Positions 33,134 to 41,740 of a stretch of 64,000 bases of DNA are shown one piece after another (within the stretch, counting starts at the first letter, position 1; every line of letters begins with the position of its first letter). The stretch lies in NCBI GenBank assembly GCA_900472295.1, contig UCIA01000032.1:62001-126000 (forward strand), given 5' to 3'. This DNA comes from Hyphomicrobiales bacterium. GTDB taxonomy: Bacteria > Pseudomonadota > Alphaproteobacteria > Rhizobiales > Rhizobiaceae. A program made the position numbers and the translations under genes. The notes beneath the pieces were generated by a model. That model was given only the letters and a program-made list of their open reading frames with translations, was not told the origin of the DNA and ran no database searches.

Positions 33134-34147
33134 TCAGCGCGACGACCACACCGGAAACAGATCGCCTTCGGCCGGCGTCGCGGCATGAATGCCGCGGCTG
33201 ATGGCGCGTGCCATGGTGGCGCCTGCTGCGGCAAAGAAGTCGACCGCTGCGTCGGCGCTGAGTTCAATGCCGCTCTTGCCGGTCGCCAGCGCGAACACCA
33301 GATCGCCGTCGGCCGGCGTGTGCACCGGCCAGATGGCGCGCACGAAACCATCGTGCGCCGATATGGCCAGTCGTTTGGCAGCAGCCTTGGTCAGCACGGC
33401 GTCTGTGGCGATAACGGCGATGGTGGTGTTGCCGCCGTCCGTTCCGCCGACACGCTTGTCGCGGTATTTCAAAAGAATCCGCCTGGCGTCGTCCGGCATC
33501 GGCGAGGGATAGCCAAGCCCGCCGAACTCATCGCCGATTTCGAAAGGGGCAGCCCAGAAATACCGCGTTCGCGCAATCGTCACCGAGCCGGTCGGGTTGG
33601 CGGCGGCGAGCGCGCCGATGGTGACGCCGCTCTCGAGCACGGTAGAGGCCGAGCCGAGGCCGCCCTTCAGCCCGGAGCTCAGCGCCCCGGTGCCGGCGCC
33701 GACGGTGCCGAGCGGAAAATCGACCACAGCTGCTTGCGCTGCTTCGTAGCCAAGATCGCGGTAAGGCGGATAACGGCCCCAATCCTTGTCGCCGCCATTG
33801 CGCAGATCAAACAGAATCGCCGCCGGCACGATCGGCACGCGAAAGCCGCCGACATCGACGCCGATGCCTTTTTCGCGCAATGCCGCCTGTACGCCTGAAG
33901 CAGCGTCGAGGCCGAAGGCCGAACCGCCCGATAGCACCACGGCATGGACCGCCTCGATGGAATTGTGCGGTTCGAGCAAATCGGTCTCGCGCGTGCCGGG
34001 CGCGCCGCCCAGGATCTGCACGCCGCCGACCGCCGGCTCGTCGCACAGCACGGTCGTGACGCCCGATTTCAGCCTGGCATCAGATGCGTTGCCGACCCGC
34101 AATCCGGCAACATCCGTGATCAAATTGCGCGGCCCGGTGCGAAACAT
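33134..34147 (-). CDS. P1 family (S58/DmpA-type) peptidase
   Basis: 337 aa. N-terminal nucleophile-type self-processing aminopeptidase family (DmpA/BapA). NLITDVAGLRVGNASD start, VVLSGGSAFGLDAASGV (about 70-86), GAGTGALSSGLKGGLGSAS and GGTDGGNTTIAVIATDA, where the processing residue at NTT lies, are conserved. Cleaves N-terminal residues or beta-peptides. Its ATG overlaps the stop of the binding-protein gene by one base (TGATG), implying co-expression with a periplasmic amino-acid binding protein. Confidence 0.87.
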   Translation of the reverse strand: MFRTGPRNLITDVAGLRVGNASDARLKSGVTTVLCDEPAVGGVQILGGAPGTRETDLLEPHNSIEAVHAVVLSGGSAFGLDAASGVQAALREKGIGVDVGGFRVPIVPAAILFDLRNGGDKDWGRYPPYRDLGYEAAQAAVVDFPLGTVGAGTGALSSGLKGGLGSASTVLESGVTIGALAAANPTGSVTIARTRYFWAAPFEIGDEFGGLGYPSPMPDDARRILLKYRDKRVGGTDGGNTTIAVIATDAVLTKAAAKRLAISAHDGFVRAIWPVHTPADGDLVFALATGKSGIELSADAAVDFFAAAGATMARAISRGIHAATPAEGDLFPVWSSR

Positions 34148-35217
34148 CAGTTCGTCTCCGCCGACACGAAACGCGTCCCATCGAAACGGAAGGCGCGATA
34201 GAGGTTTTGGCTCAGATCACCCTTGTCGTCGAAACGCAGCGGGCCGATCGCGGTGGTGAAATCATGCCCGGTGAGCATGTCGGCCAGCCCCTTGCCCGAG
34301 GTCTCGGACGCTGCCGAGGCCGCCTTGGCGATTTCCACCGCCGCATAGGCCGGCAGCGTATAGCCGTCGGGCGCGATGTTTTTCGCCGTAAACGCCGCCA
34401 GCACCTTGGGGTCGGCAACATCGGCCCATTCCGGCGGCGCGATCATCAGCGTGCCGGTGGCGTAGGGCACATCTCCGGGCGGCGTGCGCAAATTCTCGCC
34501 GCCGGCAACGGTAATGCCCGCCTCGAGCTGGCCGGCGTCGCGGCCCATAATGGCGATGTCGTCACCGTCGCCCCCGGCAAAGACATGCGTCGCGCCTGAT
34601 TTCTTCAGCCGGCCGATCAGACCGATCTGGTTGTCGAGCTGCGGCCGGAAGGTGTCGACGAACACCGGCTTCAACGCCGCTTGTTCAGCCGCTGCCCGCA
34701 GCGTCTCGGCAAGTTCGCGGCCATAGATGGTGCCGTCATCGACGATGGCGAACAATTCGCTTTGCCACAATCGGGTCAGGATGGCGGCCACCGCATTGCG
34801 CTCGTCGTCGCCGCGCGGCCCAAGCCGATAGACCGGCCAGCCGGTTTTGGCGCGGCGATCGGTCAGGCTTTCGGTGCGCACGCCAACGGTGATGACCGGA
34901 ATGTTGGCGTCCTTGAGGATCGGCAGCGCCGCCTGGATCGCCTCGGTGCAGAGGAAGCCAACGACGATATTGACCTTCGCGGCCACAAATTCCCTGGCGG
35001 CGGCAGCGCCGCCATCGGCGGTGCAGCCATCGTCGACCGTCTTGATCTCGACGCCATTGGCTTCAGCCGCGAGACCAGCACCGGCCTCGATCTGCTTGCC
35101 AAGGATCGCCGACGGGCCGGACAGGGGCGCAGCGACGCCGACAAGCAGCGTCTGCGCGCCGGCGCCCGCAGGCAGCAGCCAGAGCAGTGCCGCTATTACA
35201 GCTGTTAGGGGTCGCAT
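34147..35217 (-). CDS. Periplasmic Leu/Ile/Val-type ABC substrate-binding protein
   Basis: 356 aa. Signal peptide 1-22 (ends AGAQT). Type I periplasmic binding fold (Peripla_BP_6): VGVAAPLSGPSAILGKQIEAGAGLA, IVGFLCTEAIQAALPIL and DDGTIYGRELAETLRAAAEQ. Four or so cysteines are unusual for the family. No permease or ATPase is next to it, so it is an orphan receptor paired only with the P1 peptidase. ATG 35217 is chosen; the frame upstream has no signal peptide. Confidence 0.88.
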   Translation of the reverse strand: MRPLTAVIAALLWLLPAGAGAQTLLVGVAAPLSGPSAILGKQIEAGAGLAAEANGVEIKTVDDGCTADGGAAAAREFVAAKVNIVVGFLCTEAIQAALPILKDANIPVITVGVRTESLTDRRAKTGWPVYRLGPRGDDERNAVAAILTRLWQSELFAIVDDGTIYGRELAETLRAAAEQAALKPVFVDTFRPQLDNQIGLIGRLKKSGATHVFAGGDGDDIAIMGRDAGQLEAGITVAGGENLRTPPGDVPYATGTLMIAPPEWADVADPKVLAAFTAKNIAPDGYTLPAYAAVEIAKAASAASETSGKGLADMLTGHDFTTAIGPLRFDDKGDLSQNLYRAFRFDGTRFVSAETN

Positions 35218-35336
35218 TCTGACGACGAATTCCTCCGTGCCGGTCGCATGCTTCCAGCGTCTCTTGCGCCAAGACCTAAAGGCTGCCCGCCCCAGGCGCA
35301 ACACGCGAATTTGCGGATTGGCGTCAAGCACTTCGC

Positions 35337-35366
35337 TTGTGTGGCCTATCATATGCCGCCATATAT
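35337..35366 (+). promoter_or_regulatory. Candidate promoter of the flavin reductase gene
   Basis: TTGTGT (35337-35342), 18-base spacer, ATATAT (35361-35366). If right, transcription starts near 35373, which rules out a protein start at 35337 and supports GTG 35400. Confidence 0.45.
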
Positions 35367-35399
35367 AACGCTCAGGCTCCTGCTTATGGAAAATCACCG

Positions 35400-35927
35400 G
35401 TGTTGAAGTTGAACGATATAGGGCCTCAGGCCTATCGCGACGCGATGGCGCATTTCGCCGGCCACGTCCATGTGGTGACCACCGACGGTCCCGCCGGCAA
35501 ACGCGGCACAACGGTGATTGCCGCCTGTTCGGTATCGGACACGCCGCCGACGGTTCTCGTCTGTCTCAACCGCGAAAATGCCAAGAACGAGCTGTTCGTG
35601 CAAAACGGCCGTTTTGCACTGAACACGCTGGCGTCGCACCAGCAGCCGCTATCGGTGGCGTTTTCCGGCTTGACAGGCCTTTCGGCCGATGAGCGTTTCG
35701 CGCTCGGCGAGTGGGATGTCATATCAACGGGCGCGCCTACCTTGAAGGGTGCTCTCGCCGTTTTCGACTGCGAGTTGACCGACACCAAGGATCTGCACAC
35801 GCATCGTGTGCTTTTTGGCAAGGTGACAGGCCTGCGCATGGGCGATAATTTGCGGCCGCTGATCTACCACGCCCGCGACTACCACGTGCTGGAAAGCGGA
35901 GCAGAGGCGGCAACGGAGAAAGAATGA
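35400..35927 (+). CDS. Flavin reductase family protein
   Basis: 175 aa from GTG 35400. FMN-binding flavin reductase-like domain: FAGHVHVVTTDGPAGKRGTTVIAACSVSDTPPTVLVCLNRENAKNELF and RFALNTLASHQQPLSVAFSG, with LRPLIYHARDYHVL at the end. Supplies reduced flavin to a monooxygenase or acts alone; no partner oxygenase is next to it. The in-frame TTG at 35337 lies in the likely promoter. Its end overlaps the moxR-like start (ATGA), tying it to the cox-type cluster. Confidence 0.87.
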   Translation: MLKLNDIGPQAYRDAMAHFAGHVHVVTTDGPAGKRGTTVIAACSVSDTPPTVLVCLNRENAKNELFVQNGRFALNTLASHQQPLSVAFSGLTGLSADERFALGEWDVISTGAPTLKGALAVFDCELTDTKDLHTHRVLFGKVTGLRMGDNLRPLIYHARDYHVLESGAEAATEKE

Positions 35928-36853
35928 CCGAGCTGAAACCGCGCCCCGCGCCGCGGACGATCGACGAAACGCTCGATCTCCTGACCGGCGCGAACTATGT
36001 CGCGGACCGCTCGCTGGCAACCGTGCTGTTCCTGTCGCTGCGCATGCAGCGGCCGCTGTTCCTGGAGGGCGAGGCCGGTGTCGGCAAGACCGAGATTGCC
36101 AAGGTGCTGGCGCAGGCGCTCGGCCGCCGGCTGATCCGCCTGCAATGCTATGAGGGCCTTGACGTCTCCTCCGCCGTCTACGAGTGGAACTACGCCGCGC
36201 AGATGATCGAGATCCGCATGGAGGAGGCGGCAGGCTCGGTCGACCGCTCCGACATGGAGCGCAATGTCTTTTCGGAAAAGTACCTGATCCGCCGCCCGGT
36301 GCTCGATGCGCTGACCGGCAAGGCGGGTGCCGCCCCGGTATTCCTGATCGACGAGCTTGACCGCACCGACGAGGCGTTCGAGGCCTTCCTGCTCGAAATC
36401 CTGTCCGATTTTCAGGTGACGGTGCCTGAACTCGGCACGATCAAGGCGGAAGAGCCGCCGATCGTCATCATCACCACCAACCGCACCCGCGAGATCCACG
36501 ATGCGCTGAAGCGGCGCTGCCTTTATCACTGGGTCGACTATCCCAATGCCGAGCGCGAGCTGGAGATCGTGCGCCGCAAGGTGCCGCAGGCCAATCAGCG
36601 GCTTTCCGCCGAAGTGGTGTCGTTCATCCAGAAGCTGCGCCGGGTCGAATTGTTCAAGGCGCCGGGCGTTGCTGAAACCATCGATTGGGCCGGCGCGCTG
36701 ACCGAACTCGACAAGGTGGCGCTCGACCCCGAGACCGTATCCGACACAATCGGCGTTCTGTTGAAATACCAGGACGACATTGCCCGCATTGGCGCGGGCG
36801 AGGGCCGGCGCATCCTCGACGAGGTCAAGGCCGAGCTGGCGGCGGCGGAGTAG
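35924..36853 (+). CDS. MoxR-type AAA+ ATPase (CoxD-like)
   Basis: 309 aa. Walker A GEAGVGKT (49-56), Walker B VFLIDELDR (139-147), and sensor ITTNRTREIHDALKRRCLYHW. CoxD-like members of this MoxR subfamily act with a VWA protein to insert the sulphido or copper part of a molybdenum-hydroxylase active site. Overlaps the flavin reductase gene and is 4 bases from the CoxE-like gene. Confidence 0.9.
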   Translation: MTELKPRPAPRTIDETLDLLTGANYVADRSLATVLFLSLRMQRPLFLEGEAGVGKTEIAKVLAQALGRRLIRLQCYEGLDVSSAVYEWNYAAQMIEIRMEEAAGSVDRSDMERNVFSEKYLIRRPVLDALTGKAGAAPVFLIDELDRTDEAFEAFLLEILSDFQVTVPELGTIKAEEPPIVIITTNRTREIHDALKRRCLYHWVDYPNAERELEIVRRKVPQANQRLSAEVVSFIQKLRRVELFKAPGVAETIDWAGALTELDKVALDPETVSDTIGVLLKYQDDIARIGAGEGRRILDEVKAELAAAE

Positions 36854-36857
36854 GGCA

Positions 36858-38102
36858 TTGAAGGCGCCCGACCCCAGAGAGGCGACGGAAGACGGGCGCA
36901 TCGCCGACAACATCGTCTATTTCGCCCGCACTTTGCGCAAAGCAGGCATGCGCGTTGGCCCGGCTTCGGTCAAGGACGCTATCGAGGCGGTGCTGGCCGC
37001 CGGCATCGGCTCGCGCGACGATTTCTACTGGACGCTGCACGCCGTGCTGGTCTCCAGGCATGAGGACCATCCTGTCTTCGACGAAGCTTTCCGGCTGTTC
37101 TGGAAATCGCGCGAACTGATCGAAAAGCTGCTGGCGATGTTTTCGCCGGTGGCGCCTGACACCAGAGAGAAGCAAAAGCCGCGCGCGGCCGAGAATCGCG
37201 TCAGCCAGGCGATGTTCGAAGGCCACCAGAAGAATCAGCCGGTCAAGGAAGCCCCCGAGATCGAGGTCGACGCCCGTTTCACCTTCTCCGGCAACGAGGT
37301 TTTGCGCGGCAAGGACTTTGCCCAGATGAACGCCGCCGAGATGGCCGACGCCAAGAAGGCGATTGCCGGGCTGCGGCTGCCCTTCGATATGGTCCGGACG
37401 CGACGCTTTCGGGCCGATCCGCATGGCCGCCGCATCGATCCGCGCGCCATGATGCGCTCGGCCGCGCGCACCGGCGGCGAGCTGATCCTGCCGAAATTCC
37501 GCTCAGCCCGCGAAGTGCATCCACCTTTGGTGGTTCTCGCCGATATCTCCGGGTCGATGAGTCAGTACACGCGCATCTTCCTGCATTTCCTGCACGCGCT
37601 GACCGAAAAACGCCGGCGTGTGCATACCTTCGTCTTCGGCACGCGACTGACCAACCTGACGCGGCAGATGCGCCACCGCGACCCCGACGCCGCGCTCGCC
37701 GATTGTTCGGCGGCAGTAAAGGACTGGTCGGGCGGCACCCGCATCGGCGACACGCTGGCCGAATTCAACAAGCAGTGGTCGCGCCGCGTGCTCGGGCAGG
37801 GCGCGGTGGTGCTGCTGATCACCGATGGGCTGGAGCGCGACGATGTCGCCGGACTGTCGGAGGAAATGGAGCGGCTGCACAAATCCTGCCGGCGGCTGAT
37901 CTGGCTCAACCCTTTGCTGCGCTTCGACGGTTTCGAGGCACGCGCCCGCGGCGTCAAGGCGATGCTGCCGCATGTCGACGAGTTCCGTTCGGTGCACAAT
38001 CTCGATGCGCTGGCCGACCTCTGCGCCTCGCTGGACAAGAAATCGGCCGCTTCGGTCGATCCACGCCGCTGGCTGGACGCTGGTGTCAGGCGCGCCGCAT
38101 AG
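36858..38102 (+). CDS. VWA-domain protein, CoxE-like
   Basis: 414 aa from a TTG start at 36858 (ribosome binding site GGCGGAGTAGGG). The frame upstream overlaps moxR. C-terminal von Willebrand A domain with MIDAS DISGSMS (229-235), GGTRIGDTL and ITDGLERDD; the N-terminal half matches the CoxE/DUF58-type region. Works with the AAA ATPase in molybdoenzyme maturation. Confidence 0.88.
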   Translation: MKAPDPREATEDGRIADNIVYFARTLRKAGMRVGPASVKDAIEAVLAAGIGSRDDFYWTLHAVLVSRHEDHPVFDEAFRLFWKSRELIEKLLAMFSPVAPDTREKQKPRAAENRVSQAMFEGHQKNQPVKEAPEIEVDARFTFSGNEVLRGKDFAQMNAAEMADAKKAIAGLRLPFDMVRTRRFRADPHGRRIDPRAMMRSAARTGGELILPKFRSAREVHPPLVVLADISGSMSQYTRIFLHFLHALTEKRRRVHTFVFGTRLTNLTRQMRHRDPDAALADCSAAVKDWSGGTRIGDTLAEFNKQWSRRVLGQGAVVLLITDGLERDDVAGLSEEMERLHKSCRRLIWLNPLLRFDGFEARARGVKAMLPHVDEFRSVHNLDALADLCASLDKKSAASVDPRRWLDAGVRRAA

Positions 38103-38147
38103 CCATATGATATCCCATCTGAAAAACAGACTCTGAGAGAAGTGATT

Positions 38148-38486
38148 ATGGACAACAGCATCTATCTCGATGAGGCCCGCGACCCCTTGATCATCGCGGA
38201 AGGCTGGATGAAAGACGGCAAGGATGTCGCCATCGCCACTGTGGTCGAGACCTGGGGTTCAGCGCCAAGGCCGGTCGGCAGCCATCTGGTCATCGACGCC
38301 GACGGCAATTTTCACGGCTCGGTCTCGGGCGGCTGTGTCGAGGGCGCGGTGGTGAGCGAAGCGATCGACGTCATCGATTCCGGCAAGGCCAGGATGCTGG
38401 AGTTCGGCGTTGCCGACGAAACGGCATGGCAGGTCGGCCTGTCCTGCGGCGGCCGCATCAAAGTCTACGTCGAGCGGCTCGGTTAA
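38148..38486 (+). CDS. XdhC/CoxI-family protein, N-terminal domain
   Basis: 112 aa. VAIATVVETWGSAPRPVGSHLVIDADGNFHGSVSGGCVEGAV is the XdhC_CoxI domain; GLSCGGRIKVYVE closes it. XdhC proteins bind molybdenum cofactor and sulphurate it before transfer to a xanthine-dehydrogenase-type enzyme. The Rossmann half is a separate gene 6 bases downstream, so the protein is split. ATG 38148; a GTG two codons upstream is an alternative. Confidence 0.9.
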   Translation: MDNSIYLDEARDPLIIAEGWMKDGKDVAIATVVETWGSAPRPVGSHLVIDADGNFHGSVSGGCVEGAVVSEAIDVIDSGKARMLEFGVADETAWQVGLSCGGRIKVYVERLG

Positions 38487-38492
38487 AACGCC

Positions 38493-39197
38493 ATGGACCC
38501 GTACGCCCTCAAAACGCTCAATGCAGAACGCCGCGCCCGCCGCGCCGCGATCCTGGTCACCGATCTCGGCGACGGCCGCGACCGGCTCGTGCGTGAGGGC
38601 GATTCCGTTGCCGGCGAACTCGGGCAAGCGATCGCCAAGGCATTCCGCACCGGCAATTCGGGTTCGGTCGAGGCGGAAGGGCGGACCTTCTTTCTCAATG
38701 CGCATCTGCCGCAGCCGCGGCTTGTGGTGATCGGCGCCGTCCATATCAGCCAGGCGCTGGCGCCGATGGCCAAGATCGCCGGCTATCCTCTGGAAATCAT
38801 CGATCCGCGCTCCGCCTTCGCCACGCCGGACCGCTTTCCCGATGTCGCGTTGCATGCCGAATGGCCGGAGGATGTGCTGAAACGCCAGCCACTCGACAGC
38901 TACACGGCGCTCGCCGCCGTCACCCATGATCCGAAGATCGACGATTTCGCCTTGAAGGCCGCACTCGACGCCAATTGTTTCTATGTCGGCGCGCTCGGCA
39001 GCCGCAAAACCCATGCCAAGCGCGTCGAGCGCCTGCTGGCGCTGGGCGCGACTGCCGACCAGATCGCCCGCATTCACGCGCCGATCGGCCTCGACATCGG
39101 TGCGGCAAGCCCGGGCGAAATCGCCGTCGCCATTCTGGCGCAGACGATCCACGCCTTCCGCTCGCGCGGGTTGGAAGCGAAAGGTGCGGCGGCGTGA
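38493..39197 (+). CDS. XdhC family protein, Rossmann C-terminal domain
   Basis: 234 aa. LVVIGAVHISQALAPMAKIAGYPLEIIDPRSAFATPDRFP is the XdhC Rossmann start; DYTALA-like DSYTALAAVTHDPKIDDFAL, NCFYVGALGSRKTHAKR and GLDIGAASPGEIAVAILA complete it. Complements the N-terminal XdhC gene just upstream. Its stop overlaps the next gene (GTGA). Confidence 0.9.
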   Translation: MDPYALKTLNAERRARRAAILVTDLGDGRDRLVREGDSVAGELGQAIAKAFRTGNSGSVEAEGRTFFLNAHLPQPRLVVIGAVHISQALAPMAKIAGYPLEIIDPRSAFATPDRFPDVALHAEWPEDVLKRQPLDSYTALAAVTHDPKIDDFALKAALDANCFYVGALGSRKTHAKRVERLLALGATADQIARIHAPIGLDIGAASPGEIAVAILAQTIHAFRSRGLEAKGAAA

Positions 39198-40798
39198 AAT
39201 TCGGCCCGGTCCCGATCGATCAGGCTGAAGGAGCGGTACTCGCGCATGCCACCACGGCGGGCGAGCGGCGTTTTCGCAAGGCACACAACTTGAGTGCGCA
39301 GGATGTGGCGGCGCTGAAGGCGGCCGGCATTGCCGAGATCGTCGCGGCGGTGCTTGCTACCGATGATCTGAGCGAAGATGCAGCGGCTGAAAAGATCGCT
39401 GCAAGCATGGCCCATCGCAACATCGAGGCAAAAGGTGCCGCGACCGGCCGCGTCAATCTGCACGCCAAGGCGGCCGGTGTCTTCACAGTTGATGCCACAA
39501 TGATCGACGCCATCAACGCCGTTGACCCGACCATCACCATCGCCACTCTGGCGCAGCATGCGCCGGTCGAGAAGGGCCAGATGGTGGCGACGGTCAAGAT
39601 CATCCCGTTTGCCGTTGCCTCCGCCCTGGTCGACGAGGTGACGAAAATCTGCGCCGGTGGCGAGATCTTCGCCGTCAACGCTTTTCAACCGGTGCGCATC
39701 GGCGTCATCCAGACGGTGCTGCCCGGCATCAAGGCCAGTGTGCTCGACAAGACGCTGCGCGTCACCGAGGCGCGACTGGCGCGCTCCGGCGCCCGGCTGA
39801 CCACCGAGCGCCGCACGCCGCACGAGATTGTCCCCGTTGCGGAGGCGGCGGCCGCGCTGGCGCGTGACAACGACATGGTGGTGATCTTCGGCGCCTCGGC
39901 GATGAGCGATTTCAGCGACGTCGTTCCGGCGGCGATCGAGAGGGCCGGCGGCACGGTCATCCGCGCAGGCATGCCGGTCGATCCCGGCAATCTGCTGGTG
40001 CTGGGCACACTCGACGGCAAGCGGGTCATCGGCGCGCCCGGCTGCGCGCGCAGCCCCAAGGAGAATGGTTTTGACTGGGTGCTCGACCGGCTGATCGCCG
40101 GTCTCGATGTGACAGCGAGCGACATCGCCGGCATGGGCGTTGGTGGGCTGCTGATGGAAATCCCGACCCGGCCGCAGCCGCGCGAGCCGCTGCCGGCCGG
40201 GTTGAAGGTCGACATCGTGCTTCTGGCCGCCGGCCGCTCCAGCCGCATGGGCGGGCCGAACAAGCTTTTGGCGCTGTTCGACGGCAAGCCGCTGGTGCGC
40301 CGCACCGCCGAACGCGCGCTGGGCTCCAAGGCATCCAGCATCATTGTCGTTACCGGCCATCAGCGCGAGCGGGTGCAGCTGGCCCTGGCCGGCCTTGACG
40401 TGACCTTCGCCGACAATCCGGATTTTGCCGAGGGCCTGTCTTCATCGCTGAAAGCCGGCATCGCCCGGGTCGGAGCCGATGCAGCCGGCGCGATGATCGT
40501 GCTCGGCGACATGCCGGGCGTCTCTGCGGCCGATCTCGACCGGCTGATCGGCGCCTTCCGCAAGGCTGGCGGCCAGTCGGTTGTGCGCGCCGCGCATGAC
40601 GGCCGCCGCGGCAATCCGGTGCTTTTGCCGCGCGCGCTGTTTGCAGGCGTCGCCCATCTCGAAGGCGACACCGGCGCCCGCCATCTGGTCGAGGCCGAAG
40701 GGCTCTATGTCATCGATGTCGAGATCGGCGACGGTGCGTCGATCGACGTCGACACCCGCGAGGCGTTGGAACACGCCGGCGGCGTGCTGCAGGATTGA
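39194..40798 (+). CDS. Molybdopterin-binding / MobA-like nucleotidyltransferase fusion
   Basis: 534 aa, GTG start overlapping the xdhC stop; the frame upstream is an antisense-like extension. Residues 1 to about 335 form a molybdopterin-binding region (MoeA/MoCF-like: VPVAEAAAALARDNDMVVIFGASAMSDFSDVVP, GAPGCARSPKENGFDWVLDRL). From 338 on is a MobA/MocA-type nucleotidyltransferase with LAAGRSSRMGGPNK (344-357) and VLGDMPGVSAADLD. It would attach CMP or GMP to molybdenum cofactor for the enzyme matured by the genes before it. Confidence 0.88.
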   Translation: MKFGPVPIDQAEGAVLAHATTAGERRFRKAHNLSAQDVAALKAAGIAEIVAAVLATDDLSEDAAAEKIAASMAHRNIEAKGAATGRVNLHAKAAGVFTVDATMIDAINAVDPTITIATLAQHAPVEKGQMVATVKIIPFAVASALVDEVTKICAGGEIFAVNAFQPVRIGVIQTVLPGIKASVLDKTLRVTEARLARSGARLTTERRTPHEIVPVAEAAAALARDNDMVVIFGASAMSDFSDVVPAAIERAGGTVIRAGMPVDPGNLLVLGTLDGKRVIGAPGCARSPKENGFDWVLDRLIAGLDVTASDIAGMGVGGLLMEIPTRPQPREPLPAGLKVDIVLLAAGRSSRMGGPNKLLALFDGKPLVRRTAERALGSKASSIIVVTGHQRERVQLALAGLDVTFADNPDFAEGLSSSLKAGIARVGADAAGAMIVLGDMPGVSAADLDRLIGAFRKAGGQSVVRAAHDGRRGNPVLLPRALFAGVAHLEGDTGARHLVEAEGLYVIDVEIGDGASIDVDTREALEHAGGVLQD

Positions 40799-40830
40799 CA
40801 AAGCGCGGCTGAAAAACGCATGGCTGAGGC

Positions 40831-41721
40831 ATGGCTATTCGTCTGCAGTTTCTAGGTCTCTCCCTCGCCGCAATGGCTTTTGCCGCGTCAGCTACCCACG
40901 CCGACGCCCTTGAACTAAAGCCCTACAAGGACGATCTCTTCGCCTATCCGGCAACGCTCTCTTCGTCTGATAAGGGCGCTTACACCGTCATCGACTATCG
41001 CGAAATGCGCGATATCAACGACCGTGACGAGGTGCCGGAAAGGCGCGTGCATGCGCGATATACCGACACCAGCGTACGCAAGGTGCAGCGGGATTTGCTG
41101 CTGAAAACCGATGCCGGCGATGTCAGGCATGTCGCGGTCGGCAAGACCGAAGGCGCCGGCATCATCGTGCTTTACCTGCACGGGCAGGGCGGCAGCCGCA
41201 AGCAGGGCGTCGACGACTTCACCTTCGGCGGCAATTTCAACCGCATCAAGAACCTGATGGCCGGCAATGGCGGCCTCTATCTCTCACCGGATTTCACCGA
41301 TTTCGGCGACAAGGGCGCGGCCCAGGTCGCCGCACTGATCGGCCACTATGCCGAGGCCTCGCCGGGCGCGAAGATTTTTGTCGCCTGCGGCTCCATGGGC
41401 GGTTCACTGTGCTGGAAGCTGGCTGGCGGCAACGATACGGGAAAGCGCGTCAACGGTTTGCTTCTGCTGGGTTCGCTGTGGGACGAAAGCTTTCTCTCCA
41501 GCCCCGCTTTCAAGCGCCGTGTGCCGGTGTTCTTCGGCCAGGGCAGCAAGGATCCGGTCTTCCCGGTGGAAAAGCAGGAAGCCTTCTTCCGCTCCATCAT
41601 CGCCAAGTCGAAAGCCTATCCGACACGCTTCGTCCGCTTCGAGACCGGCACCCATGGCACGCCAATCCGCATGATCGACTGGCGCGACGCGTTGAATTGG
41701 ATGCTCTCGAAGGCGCCCTGA
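40831..41721 (+). CDS. Exported alpha/beta hydrolase
   Basis: 296 aa. Signal peptide 1-25 (ends HADAL). IIVLYLHGQGGSRKQG (oxyanion segment, about 111-126), nucleophile in CGSMGGSLCW, FGQGSKDPVFPVEKQ and the late ETGTHGTP histidine form an esterase/lipase-like fold. Substrate unknown. It follows the cox-type cluster by 32 bp but its role there is unclear. Confidence 0.8.
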   Translation: MAIRLQFLGLSLAAMAFAASATHADALELKPYKDDLFAYPATLSSSDKGAYTVIDYREMRDINDRDEVPERRVHARYTDTSVRKVQRDLLLKTDAGDVRHVAVGKTEGAGIIVLYLHGQGGSRKQGVDDFTFGGNFNRIKNLMAGNGGLYLSPDFTDFGDKGAAQVAALIGHYAEASPGAKIFVACGSMGGSLCWKLAGGNDTGKRVNGLLLLGSLWDESFLSSPAFKRRVPVFFGQGSKDPVFPVEKQEAFFRSIIAKSKAYPTRFVRFETGTHGTPIRMIDWRDALNWMLSKAP

Positions 41722-41740
41722 GTCGCTGAGCTAGAACAGG

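Noticed and set aside
39074..40360. A 428-codon minus-strand frame opposite the molybdopterin-binding fusion gene
   Set aside because: Shadow of the coding strand; no start signal or family.
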